The notes under the pieces were generated by a model. That model had not been told where the DNA came from. It did no database searches and saw only the letters and a list, made by a program, of their open reading frames with translations. Of a stretch of 9,694 bases of DNA, positions 1 to 6,593 are shown one piece after another. Position 1 is the stretch's first letter. The number at the start of each line of letters is the position of its first letter. The DNA is taken from the NCBI GenBank assembly GCA_034430555.1, contig DAOUEM010000323.1, forward strand, positions 1-9,694, written 5' to 3'. This stretch comes from DAOTXK01 sp034430555 (GTDB taxonomy: Bacteria > Chloroflexota > Anaerolineae > Aggregatilineales > Ch27). Position numbers and translations under genes: made by a program.

Positions 1-234
1 TTTTGAGTTACATGTCTTACACAGAAGCACGTGCTGGTGTTTTGCTTTTTCACTACTCTCCCTAATCAACTGTGGCCACACATGGCCTGTATCAAGCCGA
101 CCGCTGTTAATATCAGTTTCATGAAAAACCTTCATGCAAATCGGGCAGACGAAAACCTTCCCCGCTTTAGGACATACAGTCTTCAAATTTGCCAAATGAG
201 TGTTGAAAAGATTACGCGAATGTTCCTTTGACAT
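1..234 (-). CDS. HNH-type endonuclease, N-terminal part (gene cut by window edge)
   Basis: This open frame enters from the left edge, and 78 codons are visible from an ATG at 234. The residues show a treble-clef/HNH pattern: C30-P-I-C33, then G50-H51-V-W-P54, then C72-K-T-C75-N76. The CxxC pairs would bind structural zinc, H51 would be the general base and N76 fits the HNH asparagine. HNH proteins of this layout cut DNA and occur in defence systems, mobile elements and phages; which applies cannot be told from the fragment. By hand count 99 of 234 bases are G or C (about 42%), far below the neighbouring genes, which suggests horizontal acquisition. The frame is open back to the ppc stop (268-270), so the start could lie slightly upstream, and no strong Shine-Dalgarno site precedes the ATG. 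It lies 33 bases after ppc on the same strand. The family call is fairly firm; the specific function is unknown. Confidence 0.72.
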   Translation of the reverse strand, partial: MSKEHSRNLFNTHLANLKTVCPKAGKVFVCPICMKVFHETDINSGRLDTGHVWPQLIRESSEKAKHQHVLLCKTCNSK

Positions 235-267
235 TGTTGGACGACCACCATTTCCCCAAATTGTCGA

Positions 268-3003
268 TTACCCCGTGGTTTTCATGCCCGCCGCGATGCC
301 ATTGACCGTGGCCAACACCAACTCCAGCAGCGTGTTGCGCTCGGATGATGCTAAGTCCTGGCGGCGCAGGGCGCGCAGCAAAGCCACCTGGATGAAGTTG
401 AGCGGGTCCACATAGGGGTTGCGCCGCTCGATCGAGTGCTGCAGCACCGGCGCGTGGTCCAGCAGGACCTCCTGCCCGATGATGCGGTTGACGTAGCGGC
501 AGGCGCGGGCGTGCTCCGCCTCGATCCGCCCGAAGATGCGCCTTCGCAGGTCGACGTCGGCCACCAGGGCGGCGTAGAGGGCGGCAATGCCCATGTCGGC
601 CTTGGCCAGGTCCAACTCGACGTTATCCACCAGCGCCTGGAAAAACGGCCAATCCCGGTACATGGCTTGCAGGGTGGGCAGCCCGTCACACTCCGGATCG
701 TCTTCCCCGCAGAAGGCCGCCAGCGCCTGCCCCACGCCATACCAGCTGGGGATGATGGCCCGGTTCTGCATCCAGGAGAACACCCAGGGAATGGCCCGGA
801 TGGCCGCGAAGCCACCCTTCGCCCGCTTGACCGGGCGCGAGCCAATGGGCAGGCGGGACAACTGCTGGATCGGGGTGGCCTGCTGCCAGTAGTCGAGGAA
901 GCCCGGCGTCTCGTAGACCAGGGTGCGGTAAGCGGCGCGGCCTTCCTCGGCCAGCGCGTCCATCACGTCCCGCCACTCCTGGCGCACCTCGACGGTCTGA
1001 GACGCGCCCGTGGCCAGCAGGGCGGCATGCATCACCTGGTGCAGGTGCCGGCGGGTAATAGCGGCATTGCTGTAGCGATAGGCGATGACCTCGCCCTGCT
1101 CGGTGATCTTGACCGGCCCCTGCATGGCCGCCGGTGGATTGGCCAGGATGGCGCGGTTGGTCGGCCCCCCGCCCCGCCCGATGCTGCCGCCGCGCCCGTG
1201 GAACAGCTCCAGACACACGTCGTGGGCGGCGCAGGCTTCGGCCAGCGTTTCCTGGGCGGTGTACAGGCTCCAGTTGGAAGAGAAATAACCGCCGTCCTTG
1301 TTGCTGTCCGAGTAGCCGATCATGATCTGCTGGTGGTTACCACGCGCAGCCAGGTAACGCCGGTAGGCCGGGTTGGCGAAGAGCGTCCGCATCACGACAG
1401 GGGCCTGGCGAAGGTCGTCGATGGTCTCAAAGAGCGGCACCAGGGCCAGGTCGTCCTGCACGCCGACCTCGGTCGCCAGCAGCAGCATCGCCAGGACATC
1501 GCTGGGAGCCTCCGTACGGCTGACGATGGCGGTGTCGATCACGGCCGGGCCATAACGATCGTGCGCGGCGGCGATCATGCGCCAGGTGGCGATGACGTCG
1601 TTGGCCTGGGGGTCCAGGTCCGGCTCAGGCGGGAAGAAGGGACGCTGATTCTCGATCACGCCGGTGAGCAGGGCCTGTTTTTCGTCTTCCGGCAGCGCCA
1701 GGTAAGCGTCGTTCATGCCGTAGCGCCGGAACAAGGTATCGAGCATGGCCGCGTGCACCTGCGCATCCTGCCGGATTTCCAGCGGCACCAGGTGCAGTCC
1801 GAACAGGCGCACCTTCTCCACCAAGCGGAACAGCGCCCCGGCGGCCACGCGCCCGCCCCGGTTCTGCTGCAAACTCTCGACGACAAGCCGCAGATCGGCC
1901 AGCAGCGCCTGACCCGTCGGGTACGCGTTCGCGGCCAGGGTCTGGTAAATCACGTCCATCTTCTGGCGGTACAGCTCGCCGGGGTAGCGGGCTTCGAGGT
2001 CGCCGTCTCTGGGCAGCGAAAAGCGCAGGAAGCTCGACACCGGCACCTCGTCCAGCGACTGCGTCAGGTGCTCGCGCAGGAAGGCGATGTCCGCCAGGTA
2101 AACGCGCCGGGCCGCTTCCCGCAACAAAGCCAGCGTGTCCAGGGTGACCTGGGGCGTGACGTTGGGATTACCGTCACGGTCGCCGCCCATCCAGGAGGCG
2201 TAAGCCAGCAGCGGCGGCAACAGCGGCGGCAACACCGCCGGCAGGGCCGCCGGCAAGGCCGCCCAGTCCTCGCCAGGATAATAGGCGGCCAGGCTGGCCC
2301 GTAACTCCCCGCTGATGTCGACCACCGCGTCCATGATCACCGACGTGATAAAGTACAACCCGAAATCGACCTCGTCGGTGGCGGTGGGCCGGACGGCGCG
2401 GGTAGGCCGTGTCTGCCACAATTCCTCGATCTCTTCCGCCAGGGCCGCCTCCAGGGCGATTCGCTCGCGCGGCAGGAGGGACTGCCGGTCGCGATCGGCC
2501 ATCATGACCGCCACCTGGCGCAGCTTGACCAGCAGCTCCTTACGCTTGGCTTCGGAGGGATGCGCCGTCAGCACCAGGCGGACGCGCAGCCGGTCCAGCA
2601 GGTCGCGCACCGCGTCCGCGTCCAGGCCGGCTTCATGCAGCGCCCGAACCGCCGCGTCCAGCGACTCGCGCAGGCAGCCCTCGGCTTCACGCTGGCGCAG
2701 CACGCGGATGCGCTGCAAGTCTTCCGCGATATTGATCAACTGAAAATAACTACTGAAGGCTTTGATCAGCACCTGCAAAGAGGCCGTGTCCAGGCCGTCG
2801 ATGGTCGTGACCAGGTCGTCCAGGGCGGATGGGTCGCCGGCGCGGCGCGCCTTGGCGCTGGCCCGGACCCGCTCCACCAGGGCGAAGGCATCCGCCCCAT
2901 GCTGCTCGCGGATAATGTCGCCCAGCAGCCCACCCAACAGGTGGATATCGGCGCTGAGCAGGCCGGACAGGTTCGGTGATGATGGGTGGTTGGTTGGTGA
3001 CAT
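268..3003 (-). CDS. ppc: Phosphoenolpyruvate carboxylase
   Basis: The product converts phosphoenolpyruvate and bicarbonate to oxaloacetate and phosphate in the cytoplasm, the anaplerotic feed into the TCA cycle. Counting from the ATG at 3003 it is 911 residues, normal for bacterial PEPC. All hallmark motifs are present in order: LTAHPSE at about 145-151 (catalytic His 148), GGDRDGNPNVT at about 273, a YSDSNKDGG segment near 564-572, the FHGRGGSIGRGGGP loop at about 601-614, EQGEVI near 635-640, and the C-terminal AAGMKTTG end that corresponds to the usual RNTG tail. The frame stays open upstream to 3090, but those codons lie inside the preceding gene. The 3003 start follows that gene's stop by 4 bases, with GAGG overlapping the stop and a second GAGGG at 3019-3015. 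The family motif is usually LTAHPTE, so Ser replaces Thr here. Translational coupling to the upstream membrane protein is likely. Confidence 0.97.
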   Translation of the reverse strand: MSPTNHPSSPNLSGLLSADIHLLGGLLGDIIREQHGADAFALVERVRASAKARRAGDPSALDDLVTTIDGLDTASLQVLIKAFSSYFQLINIAEDLQRIRVLRQREAEGCLRESLDAAVRALHEAGLDADAVRDLLDRLRVRLVLTAHPSEAKRKELLVKLRQVAVMMADRDRQSLLPRERIALEAALAEEIEELWQTRPTRAVRPTATDEVDFGLYFITSVIMDAVVDISGELRASLAAYYPGEDWAALPAALPAVLPPLLPPLLAYASWMGGDRDGNPNVTPQVTLDTLALLREAARRVYLADIAFLREHLTQSLDEVPVSSFLRFSLPRDGDLEARYPGELYRQKMDVIYQTLAANAYPTGQALLADLRLVVESLQQNRGGRVAAGALFRLVEKVRLFGLHLVPLEIRQDAQVHAAMLDTLFRRYGMNDAYLALPEDEKQALLTGVIENQRPFFPPEPDLDPQANDVIATWRMIAAAHDRYGPAVIDTAIVSRTEAPSDVLAMLLLATEVGVQDDLALVPLFETIDDLRQAPVVMRTLFANPAYRRYLAARGNHQQIMIGYSDSNKDGGYFSSNWSLYTAQETLAEACAAHDVCLELFHGRGGSIGRGGGPTNRAILANPPAAMQGPVKITEQGEVIAYRYSNAAITRRHLHQVMHAALLATGASQTVEVRQEWRDVMDALAEEGRAAYRTLVYETPGFLDYWQQATPIQQLSRLPIGSRPVKRAKGGFAAIRAIPWVFSWMQNRAIIPSWYGVGQALAAFCGEDDPECDGLPTLQAMYRDWPFFQALVDNVELDLAKADMGIAALYAALVADVDLRRRIFGRIEAEHARACRYVNRIIGQEVLLDHAPVLQHSIERRNPYVDPLNFIQVALLRALRRQDLASSERNTLLELVLATVNGIAAGMKTTG
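2209..2232. repeat. 12-bp tandem duplication inside ppc
   Basis: CAGCGGCGGCAA occurs twice back to back on the plus strand. In the ppc reading direction this gives LPPL twice, in a proline/leucine-rich stretch just before the conserved WMGGDRDGNP motif. It is in frame and lies in a connecting segment, so it should not disturb the active site. It probably arose by replication slippage. Confidence 0.75.
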
Positions 3004-3007
3004 ATCC

Positions 3008-4141
3008 TCATGATCCCTCGTCGGCCGGTTCACGAACGCAGCGGTAGCCGTGCCGGGAGTTGCCCCAATCCTTCGGCTGGTGGCTGACACCGCGGCCGGT
3101 GCAACTCACGTACCAGGCGTCTTCCGTATCGTATTCGTCGGCGGACCAATAGTACACCGGCGACCAGTCGGTGGCCCACAGCGGCCAGTCCTTGTCGGCG
3201 CCGCCCGGGCAGTCGGCGTGAAACGACACACCATCCCAGGTACAGCCGGCGTTCGCCCCGCGCCACACCAGCGACCGCACAATCTCGTCCGTGGTCGGCA
3301 GCCGCCAGACGTCCTGCGGCTCGCCGGCCAGGTGCAAGCCGTCTGCGGTCAGGTAGCGACACAACCCGGTCGCCGCCATGTCCGCCGCGGTCGCGAGATA
3401 GTCCTCCGGCACATCTTGATGGCTGTATAACGCCAGCGTATTCCAGCTGGGATAAGCGGGCAGGGACGTGTCCACCGCGCGCCCCTCCCAGTCCGCGCCC
3501 CTGGACCAGCCGGGACCTTCCGGCGCCCAGATCAGCGTGACGCCGTGACCTTCAATCAACTGGGCGCTCCGGTCGCCGCTGTCGACGCGTTTGGCCAGCA
3601 GCGGGAGATGGTAAACGACCACGCCCAGGGCGATCAACAGCGGTACGCCCACCCCGACCAGGTAACGCGCCTGACGCATCCACCAGCGGGCCGGCGGCGG
3701 AACGCCTTCCCGGCGCAGGCGAGCCAACCGCCGCCCTTCCCACAAAAACAGCCCACCCACCAGGATCAACATGCCGCTGACCGGCAACAGGCTCAGCAGC
3801 GCGCCCAGGGACAGCGCCCCGCCCGCCCGCCGGGCCAGCATCGGCAGCCACCACAGCGTGAACGCCGTGCCGGTCACGACAATCACCCCGCCGCCCACCC
3901 GCGGCCAGGAGAGCACCAGCAGCGTCAGCGCCAGGCAGATGGCGGGCGGGATCAGGTACGGCAGGCGCAAGTACCACGGCCCCCACCAGCCCTCGTAAAA
4001 CATCTCCGCCACGCCCCAGAAGGTCCAAAACACGGACGCCACGGTCAGCAGGGCGACGGCCAGCATGCCCGGCAGGGCCTGCCGCCGCGTCGACCGGGCC
4101 GCCGTCCAGGCTGCCAACAGCCACGCCATGATCCGCTGCAT
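3008..4141 (-). CDS. Membrane protein with C-terminal DUF1566/Lcl-type C-type-lectin-like domain
   Basis: Numbering from the most upstream ATG at 4147 (379 residues), five hydrophobic helices are visible at about 27-50, 62-82, 86-105, 112-137 and 161-183, followed by a soluble C-terminal region of about 190 residues. With a cytoplasmic N-terminus, five helices place that region outside. It carries DUF1566 (Lcl_C) hallmarks: a WAPEGPGW opening near 207, DVWRLPTTDEIVRSL at about 279-293, VYYWSADEYDTEDAWYVS near 331-348 and a terminal YRCVRE. The fold is C-type-lectin/formylglycine-enzyme-like and usually binds or displays rather than catalyses. Five cysteines (263, 302, 313, 349, 370) could form disulfides. 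Starts at 4147 and 4141 are both possible; a run of G sits directly against 4147 but at proper spacing for 4141, so 4141 is preferred. The stop overlaps a Shine-Dalgarno site of ppc. The ligand is unknown. Confidence 0.8.
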   Translation of the reverse strand: MQRIMAWLLAAWTAARSTRRQALPGMLAVALLTVASVFWTFWGVAEMFYEGWWGPWYLRLPYLIPPAICLALTLLVLSWPRVGGGVIVVTGTAFTLWWLPMLARRAGGALSLGALLSLLPVSGMLILVGGLFLWEGRRLARLRREGVPPPARWWMRQARYLVGVGVPLLIALGVVVYHLPLLAKRVDSGDRSAQLIEGHGVTLIWAPEGPGWSRGADWEGRAVDTSLPAYPSWNTLALYSHQDVPEDYLATAADMAATGLCRYLTADGLHLAGEPQDVWRLPTTDEIVRSLVWRGANAGCTWDGVSFHADCPGGADKDWPLWATDWSPVYYWSADEYDTEDAWYVSCTGRGVSHQPKDWGNSRHGYRCVREPADEGS

Positions 4142-4192
4142 CACCATCCCCCCCAGGATAACCGAAACAACCGCCTGTCATTCGCCAGCGCT

Positions 4193-5020
4193 TCAGGACG
4201 CGCGGACTTCGACGACCCATGCGCGGCATTCGGCCACCGCCGCGTCTAGCTCCCACCGCTGGATCGTCTCGCCTTGAAACGAGCGCGCCACCGGCTCCAG
4301 CAGCGCGGCGGCCCGGGACCCCTGCTGCAAGTTTTCCGCCAGCCAGCTTGTGCGTTCATCCGACGGCATCAAAAGCAGCGTGGCGCAGGCCTCCTCGAAG
4401 AGACGCACCATCCAGCGGTAGCCCCAGGCCAGCACCTGACCGCCCGGCGCCAGGTGACGCGCCGCGTCTTCCCGCATCCGGTTGATGGCGGGCAGCAGCG
4501 TGGCATCGAGCTGCGGCCAGGTATCCAGGAAGATCGTATCATAACGGCCCGGCTCCGCTTTCTGCAGGTAAGTGTGTACGTCGCCCAGCAGGAAGCGTTG
4601 CGTGATCCGCCGCTGGTCCATGACCGGCTTCAACAGCGGCGCGACCAGCCTGAGCACCAGCGGGCTGCGCTCCACGATCGTGATCGTTTCTACCTGGGTC
4701 AGGTACTGGGGATACAGGCACAATCCTGCCCCGCCGACCAACACCCGCCCCCACGACTGCCGGGCATTGTTGTACATCATCATGCGCTCCTGCGGCGTAT
4801 CGGACATCCACAGGGTGCCGTCCGGGTCAAATAACACGCGTACATCCAGCGGCGGATCGAAGTGGTAGGCCTGGCCGAACACCTCGATGTCCTCCACCTC
4901 GCGGCGCGTCACCCGGTAACCGTCTTCATACTCACCCTCCGGCACCTGGGCCAGCGGCAGGCGCAACCAGTCCAGGGTCCAGGTGGCATCGTCAAAATAG
5001 GGGTCAAAACCTTCGATCAC
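4193..5020 (-). CDS. Class I SAM-binding protein, spermidine-synthase-like
   Basis: This 275-residue soluble protein starts at GTG 5020, with AGGAGG 12 bases upstream. The N-terminal part to about residue 80 is beta-rich, ending in GTLWMSDTPQERMMMYN, reminiscent of the N-terminal strands and substrate-entry region of spermidine synthases. A Rossmann domain follows: RVLVGGAGLCLYPQYL (92-107, motif I), an acidic strand end IVERS (E117), GDVHTYL (146-152), YDTIFLDTW (160-168) and APGGQVLAWG (191-200). Typical aminopropyltransferases carry GGGDG at motif I, and this protein has GGAGLCLYP, so spermidine synthesis should not be assumed. It could be a methyltransferase or a polyamine-like transferase acting on an unknown substrate. 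It lies 61 bases after larA and about 50 bases before the membrane-protein gene on the same strand, consistent with one transcript. The fold call is firm and the reaction unknown. Confidence 0.72.
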   Translation of the reverse strand: MIEGFDPYFDDATWTLDWLRLPLAQVPEGEYEDGYRVTRREVEDIEVFGQAYHFDPPLDVRVLFDPDGTLWMSDTPQERMMMYNNARQSWGRVLVGGAGLCLYPQYLTQVETITIVERSPLVLRLVAPLLKPVMDQRRITQRFLLGDVHTYLQKAEPGRYDTIFLDTWPQLDATLLPAINRMREDAARHLAPGGQVLAWGYRWMVRLFEEACATLLLMPSDERTSWLAENLQQGSRAAALLEPVARSFQGETIQRWELDAAVAECRAWVVEVRAS

Positions 5021-5081
5021 GGTGTACCTGGTCCTCCTGATTCCTGGTCAATGGTCGACGTGAATCAACAGCCGCGCCCGG

Positions 5082-6353
5082 TTACTCGCGCAGGTAGGGC
5101 ACAGTCTGCGGCCCTTCCGGCAGGACGGCGATGCGCGCGTCGCGTCCGTAGCGCTCGCGCAATCGTTCAACCGTGGCCGGGATGTCCCGGCAGGGTGTGA
5201 ACAGCGCCGCGGTGATCTGGTCGTCGGTCAGACCGTCAGCATACACGAACACCTCGGCCCGCTGCTGGATCAGCGCCTGAGCCTGGACCTGCCACTGGTC
5301 CTGGCGCGGAGGATCATAGCCCCGCACCGCCGTCAGCAGCGCTGCGGGGCTGTCCGCCTCGCGCAGAAGCTGGCTGTACAACCCATAATCGGGGACGCCG
5401 TCGCAGCACGCCGCCGCTGCGATGATCGCCCCGCCCGGCTTGACCACCTGGGCCGCCGCGCTCATCCCCTTGACGGACTGGTACAGGTTCTGATCCAGCG
5501 GGTAACCGGAATTGGTGGTGATCACGATGTCGAAGGGCCGGTCCACGGAGACCATGGCGCTGTCCTTGACGAAGCGCGCGCCGGCGGCATGGGCCGGCCG
5601 CAGGTCCCCGGCGAAGATACCGGTAATCCGCTGATCGCGGTTGAGGGTCACGTTCAGCAGGAAAGTCGGCCTGGTCATCAAGGCCACCTCCACCATCTCC
5701 TCCCAGATCGGGTTCTCTTCGGTGATACCCCACCTTGCCTGGGGATGATCGATCATGGCGGCGTCATGGTTGCCCAATACGGTGCGCTGCCCGGCCATGC
5801 CCGGCATGACGGCCTTACCACCGCCGGAAAACCCGGCGAAAAAATGCGGCTCGATGAAGCCGGTCAGGATTTTGACATCGGCCTCCAGATAGGTGCGGTT
5901 GATCCACACCTCGTGCCCCCGGGAAGAGGTGCCCAGGCAGGCCTGCGTCGCCGGGTCGAAGGCGTCGTTCTGCACGATGCGGTAGCGGTTGACGATGCCC
6001 GTGCCCAGCATACGCATCAGCTCCGCTTCGCTGTTGGTGCGGTGGGTGCCCAGCGCATTACACAGCACGATCTGCTCGATCGGCACGTGGGTAAGCTCAT
6101 CCAGCACAGCAGGAATCAGTAGGTGATTGGGCGTGGCGCGGGTGATATCGCTGAAAACCACGGCCACTTTATCCGACGGCGCGACCAGCTCCCGCAGGGG
6201 GGCGCAGCCAAACGGATCGCGCAGCGCCTCCCGCAGCGCCCGGATCGGGTCTCGCACGCCGGGTATATACAGCGGCTCCACCACAGTGATATCTGCATCA
6301 TCCGGCAAAGTGATGTCTAACCCGGTCGTACCATAAGCCAGTTTAATGTCCAT
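5082..6353 (-). CDS. larA: LarA-family nickel-pincer 2-hydroxyacid racemase
   Basis: LarA interconverts D- and L-lactate by hydride transfer using a nickel-pincer nucleotide covalently bound to a lysine; homologues act on other 2-hydroxyacids. At 423 residues this protein matches the family length. Key motifs are SDITRATP (68-75), LGTHR (101-105), GFIEPHFFAGFSGGGK (165-180), AVMPGMAG (181-188) and LGNHDAAM (193-200). H104, H170, K180 and H196 sit exactly four residues before the described H108, H174, K184 and H200 of Lactiplantibacillus plantarum LarA, so the cofactor-anchoring lysine and the catalytic and nickel-binding histidines are kept. The ATG at 6353 has only a weak Shine-Dalgarno site, and no better upstream start is seen. 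The cofactor-making genes larB, larC and larE and a lactate permease are absent from the window, so they must lie elsewhere. The family is certain, but the substrate is not fixed by sequence alone. Confidence 0.92.
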   Translation of the reverse strand: MDIKLAYGTTGLDITLPDDADITVVEPLYIPGVRDPIRALREALRDPFGCAPLRELVAPSDKVAVVFSDITRATPNHLLIPAVLDELTHVPIEQIVLCNALGTHRTNSEAELMRMLGTGIVNRYRIVQNDAFDPATQACLGTSSRGHEVWINRTYLEADVKILTGFIEPHFFAGFSGGGKAVMPGMAGQRTVLGNHDAAMIDHPQARWGITEENPIWEEMVEVALMTRPTFLLNVTLNRDQRITGIFAGDLRPAHAAGARFVKDSAMVSVDRPFDIVITTNSGYPLDQNLYQSVKGMSAAAQVVKPGGAIIAAAACCDGVPDYGLYSQLLREADSPAALLTAVRGYDPPRQDQWQVQAQALIQQRAEVFVYADGLTDDQITAALFTPCRDIPATVERLRERYGRDARIAVLPEGPQTVPYLRE

Positions 6354-6391
6354 GAGGAATCGCCGTTATTTCTCCGCGCGCGCCGGTCCCA

Positions 6392-6426
6392 GGGGAGCGG
6401 CGGCTATAGGGTAGCGCCTGCTCCCC
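6392..6426. promoter_or_regulatory. GC-rich hairpin in the larA leader
   Basis: GGGGAGC GGCG at 6392-6402 pairs with CGCC at 6415-6418 and GCTCCCC at 6420-6426, leaving a 12-base loop and a single bulged base at 6419. That is 11 base pairs, nearly all G-C. It lies 39 to 73 bases before the larA start, so it is probably in the larA leader or is an operator. No U-run follows on either strand, which argues against an intrinsic terminator. The function is inferred from position only. Confidence 0.4.
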
Positions 6427-6514
6427 ATAACCCTACCACAAACACCCGGAATCACCCACGACCTCCTGCCGAATCACACTCGCCAGACCGCGCAGTGGCC
6501 CCGGCGCGGCCAGG

Positions 6515-6544
6515 TTAGCCAGCACGTCTATTATTGGCTACAAT
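6515..6544 (+). promoter_or_regulatory. Candidate sigma-70-type promoter for the plus-strand pair
   Basis: TACAAT at 6539-6544 is a good -10 match. A poor -35, TTAGCC at 6515-6520, lies 18 bases upstream. This would start transcription around 6551, giving a leader of about 40 bases before the GTG at 6594. The weak -35 suggests low basal expression, activator dependence or a wrong call. Confidence 0.25.
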
Positions 6545-6593
6545 ACAGCATTATCGTTGGTTCTTCATCGTGTAGGTTATGGGATAAATCAGC

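Larger units (their letters stand above)
6354..6593. other. Divergent intergenic region between larA and the hydrolase-like gene
   Basis: This 240-base region separates the minus-strand block from the plus-strand pair and must hold promoters for both directions. It contains a hairpin near larA and a weak promoter candidate toward the plus-strand gene. The half next to the plus-strand gene is more AT-rich. I see no open frame, tRNA or recognisable riboswitch in it. No convincing minus-strand promoter for larA could be picked by eye. Confidence 0.6.

Noticed and set aside
31..231. A 66-codon plus-strand frame at the left edge
   Set aside because: It is antisense to the HNH fragment, which carries the meaningful cysteine/histidine motif pattern.
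436..2304. A 622-codon open frame on the plus strand, antisense to ppc
   Set aside because: It lies wholly opposite an unmistakable ppc gene, shows no recognisable motif and has a Gln/Arg/Val/Gly-rich composition typical of the complement of high-GC coding DNA.
3545..4256. 234-codon frames on both strands over the membrane-protein gene
   Set aside because: Both are alternative-frame shadows with low-complexity Pro/Gln/Arg or Gly/Arg composition, while the membrane-protein frame has clear helices and DUF1566 motifs.
5038..5067. Inverted repeat TGATTC / GAATCA between larA and the next gene
   Set aside because: Only six pairs with an 18-base loop, AT-containing and without a T-run, so neither a terminator nor an operator is supported.
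6407..6435. TAGGGT / ACCCTA inverted pair upstream of larA
   Set aside because: It is short and overlaps the stronger GC-rich hairpin at 6392-6426, with which it would compete.
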